A stretch of 64,000 bases of DNA from Burkholderiales bacterium (GTDB lineage Bacteria > Pseudomonadota > Gammaproteobacteria > Burkholderiales > Burkholderiaceae_C): assembly GCA_947381415.1 (NCBI GenBank), contig CANCVB010000012.1, positions 1 through 64,000 of the forward strand, written 5' to 3'. Below, in pieces: positions 56,034 through 63,990 of this stretch (within the stretch, counting starts at the first letter, position 1; each line of letters opens with the position of its first letter). The translations under genes were made by a program, and so were the position numbers. The notes under the pieces are model-generated. The model was not told the origin of the DNA and did not search any database. It worked only from the letters and a program-made list of their open reading frames with translations.

Positions 56034-56465
56034 ATGTACGTCAGCAAAGAAACACCCTCTCAAACTGCATCGCGCTTACGAGCTGTTATCCAAACAGCAG
56101 AGCTCGTCATATACGATGGGCATTTCTGCTTTCAAGAGTTTGGTGTCGCTGACTTTCCAAGCCATTTACTTAATGAGGCTCTGGCTTTTGTTCGCGACAA
56201 GGATGTTTGGAGTGCACTAGCGCCAACTTCAGACAGTGTCTCAGAAAAGTTCTTGATATTCAGCTTTCACTTTAAGCCTGAATTAGACAACTCAGGATTT
56301 GTAGGTTGGTTGGCATCGCACATCAAGACAGCGGTTGGTAGCGGTGTTTTTGTGGTGTGCGGACAAAATACCTTACGTGGTGGCATCTTTGATTATTGGG
56401 GCGTACCAGTCTCGGTTGCTTCGGCAGTGATTAACGAAGTGAACAAACTTCGGGTAAGCCATTGA
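56034..56465 (+). CDS. conserved hypothetical protein (DUF6196-like)
   Basis: 143 residues from the ATG at 56034; the longer track start runs through the barrel fragment in another frame. LAFVRDKDVWSALAP, IFSFHFKPELDNSGFVGWLASHIK and FVVCGQNTLRGGIFDYWG are conserved blocks I recall from a DUF6196-type family, but I could not check that name. Cytoplasmic, function unknown. No strong ribosome site is visible. Confidence 0.7.
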   Translation: MYVSKETPSQTASRLRAVIQTAELVIYDGHFCFQEFGVADFPSHLLNEALAFVRDKDVWSALAPTSDSVSEKFLIFSFHFKPELDNSGFVGWLASHIKTAVGSGVFVVCGQNTLRGGIFDYWGVPVSVASAVINEVNKLRVSH

Positions 56466-56523
56466 ACTCAAATCAGAACGGAGATTTAGAAGATGGAAAT
56501 TTCCAATAGTGTTTACAAGGAAA

Positions 56524-57609
56524 TCAGGGAACCAGTGTTAAAAACAAAAAAGTAACAAACAGCACTAAATGTATGGCACCTTGCATCACATTTGTTCGTC
56601 CAGAACCTAAAGTAATCGCGCCAACTAAAAAACTCAAACCTAGCAAAACAACGTCTTTCATTTCTAAACCTAAATTTAGATTGAAATTGAAAAACACAGA
56701 GGAGGCAATGATCAGGGGAATGGTTAGCCCCATGCTGGCTAAAGCTGAACCAATCGCCAGATTCATACTGGTTTGTAACCGATCAGCTTTTGCAGCACGT
56801 AAAGCCGCCCATGTTTCTGGTAGCAAAACAATAAGCGCAATGACGATACCTACAACCGCTTTAGGTGCTTGGTATTTAATGACCAACGTCTCAATGGATG
56901 GCGATAGCAATTTAGCAAGACCAACCACACTGACGAGGGAAATCATCAACAGCACAAAACTGATGCTCGCTGCGCCAATGCTAGGAGGCGTTGCATGATT
57001 ACTCTCATCACTGGTAGATGACTCAGGCAGGAAATAGTCTCTGTGGCGAACGGTTTGAATAAAAGTAAAAATTATCCAGAGTAGCAAAGATGAAATTGCC
57101 ACAAACAGCAATTGAGAATTTGTGTACGTACCTTCAGTTGAGCTCACCGTATAAAGCGGCATGATAAGAACAAGAACTGACAAAGTTGCCAATGCGGCAA
57201 AACCTGGTCCAGTGCCTTCTATTTTGAAATATTGTTCCTTGTGGTGCATGCCGCCAATGAGCAAACACAAACCAACAACGCCGTTGCAGATAATCATCAC
57301 AGTTGCATAAATGGTGTCCCGGGGAAGAGATGAAACCTTCTCCGAACTACTTAGAAGAATTGAAATTAAAAGTGACGTTTCAATAATGGTCACTGCCAAC
57401 CCTAACACCAGGGTGCCGTAGGGTTCTCCTACTTTGTGTGCAATCACTTCTGCGTGATGAACTGCTGAGACAACTGACAGCAATAAAATCAAAAGGACAA
57501 ATAAAGAAATGACACCGTTTAAAGGAAAATTAAGCAGGCCGTATAAAGAAGAAGCTGCGATAAAGGGTAAGTAATTAAGTACAGCATCAACTGAAGATAT
57601 ATTTTTCAT
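56524..57609 (-). CDS. chaA: calcium/proton or sodium/proton antiporter (ChaA type)
   Basis: 361 residues with about 11 membrane helices. VGEPYGTLVLGLAVTIIETSLL and IALIVLLPETWAALRAAKADRLQTSMNLAIGSALAS are the duplicated CaCA motifs of ChaA. It exports Ca2+, Na+ or K+ in exchange for protons in the inner membrane. A short GGSHATPPS loop interrupts the middle. Ends the AT-rich accessory stretch. Confidence 0.9.
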   Translation of the reverse strand: MKNISSVDAVLNYLPFIAASSLYGLLNFPLNGVISLFVLLILLLSVVSAVHHAEVIAHKVGEPYGTLVLGLAVTIIETSLLISILLSSSEKVSSLPRDTIYATVMIICNGVVGLCLLIGGMHHKEQYFKIEGTGPGFAALATLSVLVLIMPLYTVSSTEGTYTNSQLLFVAISSLLLWIIFTFIQTVRHRDYFLPESSTSDESNHATPPSIGAASISFVLLMISLVSVVGLAKLLSPSIETLVIKYQAPKAVVGIVIALIVLLPETWAALRAAKADRLQTSMNLAIGSALASMGLTIPLIIASSVFFNFNLNLGLEMKDVVLLGLSFLVGAITLGSGRTNVMQGAIHLVLFVTFLFLTLVP

Positions 57610-57794
57610 ATCACCTTTATTGCGTCTTCCTGAGTTGTGATTCTAATTCCCTACTCATTTTTTCTAGACAGCTCATAACGGGCAGCTGATTGATGCTGAG
57701 AAAAAGTCTTGTATCACGGCACCAAATACGCTCAGACCCACTCACTACACCCTAGGCAAACCCTTCGCCAGAGTCTCGCTATAATTTGCAGCTC

Positions 57795-57812
57795 GGCGCT
57801 TTAGCTCAGTCG
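57795..57812 (+). pseudogene. tRNA 5'-end fragment
   Basis: GGCGCTTTAGCTCAGTCG matches the acceptor strand, T8-A9 and start of the D arm of a bacterial tRNA. TATAAT at 57780-57785 precedes it. The sequence then departs (TGCAAACG) and no remaining arm is found, so this is a broken tRNA gene or a chance match, possibly an insertion boundary. Confidence 0.5.
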
Positions 57813-57983
57813 TGCAAACGAAAGTTCTATAATTAATCTACGGTTCTCTAACCAAGCACCTACCATTATCAACTGCCGCAACGCCTCCACTGCGTGAGTT
57901 TTCATCATAGTTTATGCACTCCACTATCAGCAGACATCAGCTGCCAGTGGCGTTGATTTGACCTTCCATTAATAACTGCCCTG

Positions 57984-58011
57984 TTGTAGCTAAGTCTGCG
58001 GTTAGCTACAA
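57984..58011. repeat. inverted repeat with 10-bp arms
   Basis: TTGTAGCTAA (57984-57993) and TTAGCTACAA (58002-58011) are perfect inverted copies separated by 8 bases, 165 bases before the first recombinase start. Candidate protein binding site. Confidence 0.6.
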
Positions 58012-58175
58012 ATTCACTGCTGTGTGTGGCTTTTTTGCGGCTTTTATCGTGCTGATTTTTTGGGTGCGTGATTGGTGACATTGTGGTGTTCGCTGGCAGT
58101 GATTGACTCTGCACTCATCACCTGCATTTTTTGATTTTGGTTGCTCGCCAGGTTAACTACATGTAAGCTGCGTTC

Positions 58176-59471
58176 ATGCAGGTTTTTGAGCATGGCGCAG
58201 CAGCAAACGACACCCAGTATCTGCCTGCACGGCACCGCACTCTACCCATACCAGAGTCTGTCACACCCATAGCCAACTACCCTACCAAGTTACGCATCTT
58301 CAAAACTCTTGCCAGCCGTTATTGGCAGGTGCGTTGTTATCTGCGAGGGAAGACTTACACACAGAGTCTCAAAACCACAAACAAGTCAGCTGCCATCAGT
58401 CAAGCCAAGCAGTTCTTTCACATCAAAACCGCAGAGCTGTATGGTGAGCACGTGGTGGTGCGTGAAGACCGTCCTGTGATATTCAATGACTTGGTAGTTG
58501 CAACACTTGCCCAGCAGCAGGCACGTGTGGAGCGTGGGGAACTCACAGCATTGAGTCTCGCCATCCTACGCAGCAGGCTCAGCAAGAACATACAGCCCTG
58601 CTTTGGTGCAATGCCCATTGACACCATCAACTACCAGCACTTGACGGATTTTGTGCAGCGGTTGAACCAAAAGGGTTTGAGTCCCACCAGTATTCAGCAG
58701 CACATCGTTGCTGCCAGAAAGGTGTTTCACTATGCACACGGAATGAACTTGATCAAGAGCTTGCCACGTTTTCCCAGTGTGAAGATCAAGAGCCAGCCAC
58801 GTGGCAGCTTCACAGTTGGGGAATACCGTAGCTTGGTAAGTTGGGCAAGAAGACTTATAGGAACGCGAGTCCCAACTTCTGTGACCGCCAAAAGCCGACG
58901 TGGTGAACTCAATGTCAATCAGTATGGGCGCATCAGCACGGACTTGGCTTGGTTGATACGCTTTATGGTCAATGGCTTTATGCGTCCCAGTGACATCAAA
59001 TTCTTGCAGCACCAGCACGTGACTGTTGTGAGAGCCAAACACATCTACTTGCGGCTGAACCTGCCAGAGACCAAGAAGCACGACAAACCCATAGTCACAC
59101 TACAGCCTGCTGTGCATGTGTATGAACGGCTGCTGGCTTGGCAGGTGAGTCAGGGATACGGCAAGCCCACTGACTATGTGTTCCTGCCTGAACAGAGCAA
59201 CAGAGACTTGGTCTTGGAAACCTATCGCTGGCAGTTCACGTGGACGCAGCAACAAGCAGGCATTGGTAAAAACGCTGCAAATGGGCAGAGCAGAACCTTG
59301 TACAGCCTGCGGCACTCGTCAATGACATTTAGGCTGTTGTATGGCAAAAACATTGACTTGCTGACTTTGGCACGCAACGCCAGAACGTCAGTGGAAATGG
59401 TTGAGAAGTTCTATTCATCAAACTTGGCAGCTGAGATGAACATTGACTTGCTGCAGGGACGGCGGGATTGA
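58176..59471 (+). CDS. tyrosine recombinase / phage-type integrase
   Basis: 431 residues. An N-terminal core-binding region (about 90-200) precedes a catalytic domain in which FMRPSDIKFL supplies the first arginine, YSLRHSSMTFRL the HxxR-like box (with R-H order), and ARTSVEMVEKFYSSNL the nucleophilic tyrosine. It probably integrates and excises the element. The start lacks an obvious ribosome site. Ends just before a palindrome. Confidence 0.85.
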   Translation: MQVFEHGAAANDTQYLPARHRTLPIPESVTPIANYPTKLRIFKTLASRYWQVRCYLRGKTYTQSLKTTNKSAAISQAKQFFHIKTAELYGEHVVVREDRPVIFNDLVVATLAQQQARVERGELTALSLAILRSRLSKNIQPCFGAMPIDTINYQHLTDFVQRLNQKGLSPTSIQQHIVAARKVFHYAHGMNLIKSLPRFPSVKIKSQPRGSFTVGEYRSLVSWARRLIGTRVPTSVTAKSRRGELNVNQYGRISTDLAWLIRFMVNGFMRPSDIKFLQHQHVTVVRAKHIYLRLNLPETKKHDKPIVTLQPAVHVYERLLAWQVSQGYGKPTDYVFLPEQSNRDLVLETYRWQFTWTQQQAGIGKNAANGQSRTLYSLRHSSMTFRLLYGKNIDLLTLARNARTSVEMVEKFYSSNLAAEMNIDLLQGRRD

Positions 59472-59494
59472 TCATTACGATGCCATCATGCAAT

Positions 59495-59515
59495 AGTGTC
59501 GGTTGAACCGACACT
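59495..59515. repeat. palindrome AGTGTCGGTTGAACCGACACT (copy 1)
   Basis: A 21-base perfect palindrome around a central G. The 22-base CAATAGTGTCGGTTGAACCGAC beginning at 59491 recurs at 62142. It lies between two convergent stops and could act as a terminator hairpin or recombination site. Confidence 0.7.
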
Positions 59516-59537
59516 TTGCAACCTTATCCAAATTAAA

Positions 59538-60293
59538 TTAACTTCTCAAGTTTGAAATCTTTGAGACAGCAACTTGTCCCGCTTTTTTTGCCTGATTAGC
59601 TCCCATTACAACATCAGTAAATATGCTTCTTGCTGATCCACGTCCAGCAATCACTACTTGATCCAAAGCCGCATCTGGCGGAGGCGTTAAGTTTGCATTG
59701 GTATAAACGCGACGTAGTATTGGCCGCCACTGAATTGCTGGAGGTAGGTTCATATCAATAAGAACACTACGGTTCTGTATACCTTGATCTATCTGATCTA
59801 AATTGTTGGTTGTCATGATGAAGACCACATTGGGTTTATTCATGATTGCCTTAAAACCTGCTTGAGCTGCATCTGTGAGGTTGTCGACTTCATCCATGAT
59901 CACAAAGTGATATCGACTGGCATTAAGAGAAACGAAATTTGTCCTTGAATTTATAGCTTGAGTCAATTGAGCACCATTCTGACCTTGGGCGCATGGATGA
60001 TGATCAAAATATGTGTCTTCGCTGCTGATCATTTGGCCTGGCTGTTGGGTTAATGCCGCTGGATCTGACTTGGCAAAATCAATCAGACCCGGCAGCAAAT
60101 TTGCCAAGGTCGTTTTTCCAGTTCCATACAAACCGTAAAGAATAATTCCGCACACACCATTTGCTGGAAATGGCAGTGTTAAATCCAAGATGCTTTCCAG
60201 TTTGAACTTGCTATTTGGTTGTAGTGCAAAGTCATCTAAACACCTTGGCTCAGGTACTGTGACTGCGTTTGATGCAATTGATTGAGCAGACAT
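59538..60293 (-). CDS. AAA+ ATPase, clamp-loader-like
   Basis: 251 residues. Walker A LYGTGKTTL (about 53-61), Walker B HFVIMDEVDNL, sensor-1 VFIMTTNNLDQ, and an R in QNRSVLID that may be the arginine finger. Layout recalls DnaX/RFC-like loaders and phage replication ATPases. AATAGGAGAATCAG precedes the ATG. Unknown partner; the neighbour upstream on the same strand is the 270-residue protein. Confidence 0.8.
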   Translation of the reverse strand: MSAQSIASNAVTVPEPRCLDDFALQPNSKFKLESILDLTLPFPANGVCGIILYGLYGTGKTTLANLLPGLIDFAKSDPAALTQQPGQMISSEDTYFDHHPCAQGQNGAQLTQAINSRTNFVSLNASRYHFVIMDEVDNLTDAAQAGFKAIMNKPNVVFIMTTNNLDQIDQGIQNRSVLIDMNLPPAIQWRPILRRVYTNANLTPPPDAALDQVVIAGRGSARSIFTDVVMGANQAKKAGQVAVSKISNLRS

Positions 60294-60380
60294 CTGATTC
60301 TCCTATTTGAAATGATTGAGATAGAAGGAATGACTGCACCTAGCGGGCGGCACAGTCATTCACATTGCCAACAAGCGCTT

Positions 60381-61193
60381 TCAGCCTGTTTTGAGCGCCA
60401 TGCGAGCTTTAGCTCTTTCTTCCTCAATTGCTTGCATTTCATCCTGCAACTTCTGCGCTTTTTCTTTTTCCTGCCCAATACTGGCGCAAGCTGCCAAAGC
60501 GCTGTTAACTGCGCCACTGTTTTGAACAACTCGCCGAATTGCAAAGCTGCCGTCATCTTCTTTCGTGGCAAGCAGAACAACACCTTCTTCCAAACTGCTG
60601 TTTGAAAAATGGGCATTCAAGTTGTCACTCTGAACCTTTGCCAGAACATCGTTTTCCAGTACTACTCGACCCAGACGTACCTTGTCCTTTAGTGTCTTGG
60701 TCTTGGTTGCAGTTGCACTGCGGCGAACTTCTTCAATTCCGCCGTGCTCTCTAAAGAATTTTGGCAACTCCATGACACTGATCTTTTCTGCCATGGCCAC
60801 TCGTAAAGCACTGCTATAGGCGCTGACACGCCGACGATCCACGCCAAAAACGCATTTGACTACTTTGGTAATGAGTGGCGTTGATTCATTGAAGATGTAC
60901 TTTTGCTCGGCAATGTAATTGGCTAATCCTTTCTTCAATGCCTTGGCTGTTGAGTCAGTTCCTGACATTGCGTTATTGACTGCCAAGCAGTGTTGAAGCA
61001 GTCGGTACAAACCGTCATTGGCTGCTGCCAGTTCATTGGTTTCCCAGTCTTTGCGCTGAACTACCAATTTTTCAATAGCATCACCAATTGCTCGTTCTGG
61101 ATTACTTCCTGTCAACAGATTGCCCACATTGATAGCAAAGGGATTAGGGCGGTCATTAGATGCATTCTCTTCATCTACTTTTTCTTTAATCAT
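60381..61193 (-). CDS. unknown protein of the element (270 aa)
   Basis: Started at the ATG at 61193, which has AGGAG five bases upstream. Contains KVVKCVFGVDRRRVSAYSSALRVA and LPKFFREHGGIEEVRRSAT, which recall a widespread phage/plasmid hypothetical family, and a charged coiled-coil-like C terminus (GQEKEKAQKLQDEMQAIEEE). No catalytic motif seen. Same strand as the ATPase. Confidence 0.7.
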   Translation of the reverse strand: MIKEKVDEENASNDRPNPFAINVGNLLTGSNPERAIGDAIEKLVVQRKDWETNELAAANDGLYRLLQHCLAVNNAMSGTDSTAKALKKGLANYIAEQKYIFNESTPLITKVVKCVFGVDRRRVSAYSSALRVAMAEKISVMELPKFFREHGGIEEVRRSATATKTKTLKDKVRLGRVVLENDVLAKVQSDNLNAHFSNSSLEEGVVLLATKEDDGSFAIRRVVQNSGAVNSALAACASIGQEKEKAQKLQDEMQAIEEERAKARMALKTG

Positions 61194-61330
61194 GGTTTCT
61201 CCTAGGTTGTTTGAAAAAGTGCCCATCCGCTGAGCACAAATTGATTTCAACCATTAAAGTGTTTGTCGTATACATACCTTTTGAACGGACGAGAAAAAGT
61301 AGACAGATATTTAATTGAGGAGAAAGCGCC

Positions 61331-62131
61331 ATGCGTCAAATGGACAAGCAGCGAAAAGTACAGGCTGATCAATGGAAACAAGATGATCAACGCCTTTTTT
61401 TCAATTTCTTGCGCTTTAGTCCTACCTATTGGCAGGTTTGCAGTAGCACTGAAAAACTTCGTCTATATAAAGATATGCACGATGATCAAAGGGCTGCCAT
61501 TCAGTGCCACAGGAGGTATGGCAATGTTTTTGAGACTAACTTTGATGATTGGTCAATCGCAAATCACCGAAAGTTTATGAACGATGCCAAGCCAGCCATT
61601 CAACTATTGCGTGGTACTGAGGCAGAATTGATTAAGCCAGCTGATCACTTTATACATCTACCCCATGGCACACAAGTAAATTCAATCGATCTCAAAGAAT
61701 TGCTAAGTGGCTTTAAGGTTCAAAACGTCATCAAGACAGCTGTTACAGCAGCCAAAGTAAGAGTTGCAAGTCTTTGGAAAATTATCAATTTGGTTTACAC
61801 CCGAGCACTTCATCCCGATATTGAGCAGTGGCGTGTTGGCGCATTGGTTAAATTAGTCAAAGCTTTTGAACATCTTCTCGATCCTTGGGCAGCAAGAAGT
61901 GTTAGAGGCCATGAGGATATGCGTAGGCATATGAATTTAATGGTCAAGCGTTGGTTGGATCGAGCGGCTCTGATTGCAGAAAACGCAGCTCGGGATTTAT
62001 TTCCCAATGATCAAGGAGAGCTGCATCCTCAGTTCAAGTTGAACTTTGGCGATAGTCGATTTACCAGCAGATTATTTGCACAAGGTGAATGCGAAGCAAT
62101 TTATGCTCGCACTCGGGTCTTGTGCACGTAG
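61331..62131 (+). CDS. unknown protein of the element (266 aa)
   Basis: AGGAG precedes the ATG at 61331. FFNFLRFSPTYWQVC and YGNVFETNFDDWSIANHRKFM are distinctive N-terminal blocks; the C-terminal half is helical and basic (RSVRGHEDMRRHMNLMVKRWL). Resembles phage or island hypothetical proteins in style. Divergent from the 270-residue gene; ends next to the second palindromic repeat. Confidence 0.65.
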   Translation: MRQMDKQRKVQADQWKQDDQRLFFNFLRFSPTYWQVCSSTEKLRLYKDMHDDQRAAIQCHRRYGNVFETNFDDWSIANHRKFMNDAKPAIQLLRGTEAELIKPADHFIHLPHGTQVNSIDLKELLSGFKVQNVIKTAVTAAKVRVASLWKIINLVYTRALHPDIEQWRVGALVKLVKAFEHLLDPWAARSVRGHEDMRRHMNLMVKRWLDRAALIAENAARDLFPNDQGELHPQFKLNFGDSRFTSRLFAQGECEAIYARTRVLCT

Positions 62132-62141
62132 AGGGTTGATT

Positions 62142-62163
62142 CAATAGTGTCGGTTGAACCGAC
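62142..62163. repeat. repeat CAATAGTGTCGGTTGAACCGAC (copy 2)
   Basis: Identical over 22 bases to 59491-59512. The right arm of the palindrome is shortened here (GACTATG instead of GACACTTTG), so the hairpin is weaker. It lies between the convergent stops of the 266-residue gene and the short recombinase. Confidence 0.75.
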
Positions 62164-62197
62164 TATGCGACAAGGGGTCTGATACTAAAAAGACCTG

Positions 62198-62770
62198 TCA
62201 CACCAACTCAACTGCTCGGCGCAGCATGTCATCGCTGGCATCCACATATCCGATAGTGGTCGAAATATTGCGGTGGCCTAGGATTTTCATCAGCACCCTG
62301 ATACTTGCGCCTCGGCTGCTGAGCGAAGTTGCAAACGTCCTCCTGCCACTGTGGCTGCTGGCACCATCAATTCCTGCCGCCCGATACATGTTTAAGAAGT
62401 GCTGAGCCAATGTGTTTGGCGTAAAGCCTCTGCGTGGGTGTTTCTGTGTGTAAAAGAACGCAGCTGTGTCTTCACGCTGCTTGATAGAACTGGCATAGGT
62501 TTGTAGTTCTTTTTGCAGCTTGGGACTGATGTACACGGTGCGTGGATGTCTGCCCTTGGTCTGGTCGGCATTCAAACGCACTTCCTCGCGCACCCGCCCT
62601 TCTGCGTTTATGACATCCGTCCAAGTAAGTTGGGCAACTTCCCCCACGCGAAGTCCCGCCAAATGGGTCATCATCAGCATGGCTCTGTTACGGGCAGGAT
62701 GTGCTCTTGTAGCTATGGAATCAGTTACACGGCGCAATTCAGCAGCTGTGAGTGTTTTTGCTTGTTTCAT
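62198..62770 (-). CDS. short tyrosine recombinase (FimB/FimE-size)
   Basis: 190 residues from the ATG at 62770, which has AGGAG upstream; the track start adds 44 residues through the operator-like repeats. Catalytic residues are present: GLRVGEVAQL (R), SSHSGRRTFAT (HxxR), LGHRNISTTIGYVD (H and Y). The core-binding domain is missing, as in inversion-type recombinases. It may invert or excise DNA, possibly at the 22-base repeats (inference). Confidence 0.82.
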   Translation of the reverse strand: MKQAKTLTAAELRRVTDSIATRAHPARNRAMLMMTHLAGLRVGEVAQLTWTDVINAEGRVREEVRLNADQTKGRHPRTVYISPKLQKELQTYASSIKQREDTAAFFYTQKHPRRGFTPNTLAQHFLNMYRAAGIDGASSHSGRRTFATSLSSRGASIRVLMKILGHRNISTTIGYVDASDDMLRRAVELV

Positions 62771-62833
62771 TTCTGTGCTCCTAAAAGTAATAAATACAGA
62801 GCTACAGTTTGTTTTCTTTGATATGGTCTGGAC

Positions 62834-62859
62834 AACCTGAAACCCGAAACAGGTTCGGG
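62834..62859. promoter_or_regulatory. overlapping inverted repeats before the short recombinase
   Basis: AACCTG (62834) with CAGGTT (62850), and CCCGAA (62843) with TTCGGG (62854), overlap within 26 bases about 64-89 bases upstream of the recombinase start. Candidate operator or accessory recombination site. Confidence 0.4.
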
Positions 62860-63084
62860 TCAATGAAATCAATGCGTTACGCAAGAACCTCATGAAATGC
62901 ATATTTTGTGAGGTTTTTGCATCAGCGCCTGTGGATAACTCGTGGCTGTTACGCCACGATGTATTTAGCAGCCCTACAAGCAGTTTTTCAACAGCTGAGT
63001 AGCTTGGGGTGCTGGGCTAGGGTGATCTTGCGCTGTAGGGCTGATTTGACGCAGCTGCTGTTTGCCCAAATGGGGTCTGCAATC

Positions 63085-63111
63085 CTAATTTTTTCAGCTG
63101 CGAAAAATTAG
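63085..63111. repeat. inverted repeat CTAATTTTT...AAAAATTAG
   Basis: Nine-bp arms around TCAGCTGCG, AT-rich stem with no following T-run. May be a site for element proteins. Confidence 0.45.
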
Positions 63112-63233
63112 CACCCAGTACTTGACTTTTCGAGGTGGTGATTTTTAACCTATCCCGACCTTGTTTGCCAGAAATCGTTCGATGCAATTTACCATGTCGT
63201 TGTAATCTGATGCCACAGTAGTTTGATAAAGTT

Positions 63234-63254
63234 GAATTCAATCAGAATTCAATC
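63234..63254. repeat. tandem GAATTCAATC repeat at the response-regulator stop
   Basis: GAATTCAATCA directly followed by GAATTCAATC. The response-regulator stop codon lies inside the second copy. It may mark an element end. Confidence 0.4.
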
Positions 63255-63860
63255 TAGAGAAAATCCTTTACAAAAAGCAATTAACTCTGACAAGCTATCA
63301 ACTTGCATCTTCGTCAGCACCTGAGCCCGGTGCTTCTTCACGGTGTCAGCCATCAAACCGGTGGAAGCAGCAATATCCTTATTGCCATGACCCAGGAGCA
63401 TCAAGGCAAACATGCTTTGCTCTCTGGGGCTCAGTCCTTCATACAAGCTGGCCACGCGTTTCAAGCGTTGTTGATCAGCGTGGCGTTGCGCATCCAGTAC
63501 CAAGCCTTTGTCGATGGCTTGCACCATTTGCAGTTGGGTAAAAGGTTTCCATAAAAAATCAATCGCCCCCAACTTCATGGCATCAATGATTTCTTGGTTT
63601 TGACTGTCCCCGCTCATGTAAATGATGGGCAAGGGCCAGTCCTGTGCATGGAGTGCTTTTTGCAAATCCAAGCCCGTCATCTGAGGCATGCGCATGTCCA
63701 ACACCAAGACGGCTGGTGACACAGACTTTGCTTGCTGCAAAAAAGCTGCTGCGCTTGCATGGTCGGCCACGCCATAGCCAAGCTGACGCAACACATCGCC
63801 CAAATGAAAGCGAATGTCGTGGTCATCGTCCACCAAAAAAACATGGCCTTTGACTGTCAT
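63249..63860 (-). CDS. FixJ/NarL-type response regulator
   Basis: 203 residues. Receiver: acidic pair in VDDDHD (11-13), phosphorylatable D55 in LVLDMRMPQMTG, K105 in LWKPF. Output: LuxR-type helix-turn-helix in LSPREQSMFALMLLGHGNKDIAASTGLMADTVKKHRAQVLTKM. Regulates transcription; no kinase gene is visible in the window. Same strand as the element's recombinase but separated by 478 bases. Confidence 0.92.
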   Translation of the reverse strand: MTVKGHVFLVDDDHDIRFHLGDVLRQLGYGVADHASAAAFLQQAKSVSPAVLVLDMRMPQMTGLDLQKALHAQDWPLPIIYMSGDSQNQEIIDAMKLGAIDFLWKPFTQLQMVQAIDKGLVLDAQRHADQQRLKRVASLYEGLSPREQSMFALMLLGHGNKDIAASTGLMADTVKKHRAQVLTKMQVDSLSELIAFCKGFSLD

Positions 63861-63933
63861 GGTGTGTGTGGGTTCATGGCGGCTTATTGTGAGTCAATTG
63901 GGATGCAAGACTATTACAAAAATATAATATTTA

Positions 63934-63990
63934 GGTATTCACCTGCTGAAACTATTTGTGGGTATTCATGAGAAATTCCCCATTTGGGGA
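63934..63990. promoter_or_regulatory. direct repeats and palindrome upstream of the response regulator
   Basis: GGTATTCA occurs at 63934 and 63961, 27 bases apart, and TCCCCATTTGGGGA (63977-63990) is a near-perfect palindrome. Located 75-130 bases upstream of the regulator start. Possible autoregulatory sites; unverified. Confidence 0.35.

Larger units (their letters stand above)
57610..58175. other. 566-base intergenic region with tRNA-like 5' end and inverted repeat
   Basis: No supported gene. It holds a TATAAT followed by an 18-base tRNA-like 5' end (57795-57812), and a 10-bp-arm inverted repeat (57984-58011), entered separately. A second TATAAT-like box (TTCTATAATTAATC) lies near 57826. 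The rest I cannot interpret. Confidence 0.6.
62771..63248. other. non-coding region upstream of the short recombinase
   Basis: No supported gene. It contains nested inverted repeats at 62834-62859 and another at 63085-63111. Several CAGCTG boxes occur between 62980 and 63100. Confidence 0.6.
57795..63254. mobile_element. small integrated element with two tyrosine recombinases
   Basis: The stretch joins a tRNA 5' fragment, a full-size integrase (58176), an AAA+ ATPase, two unknown proteins, a short recombinase (62198) and tandem repeats near 63234. Gene style differs from the surrounding core genes. Endpoints are approximate because no matching direct repeats were found at the two ends. Confidence 0.55.

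Noticed and set aside
57905-58114. Minus-strand ORF of 69 residues in the 57.6-58.2 kb gap
   Set aside because: No ribosome site, low-complexity composition, and it covers the inverted repeat.
61263-61580. Plus-strand ORF of 105 residues before the 266-residue gene
   Set aside because: Overlaps the better-supported frame with AGGAG at 61331 and looks like a shadow.
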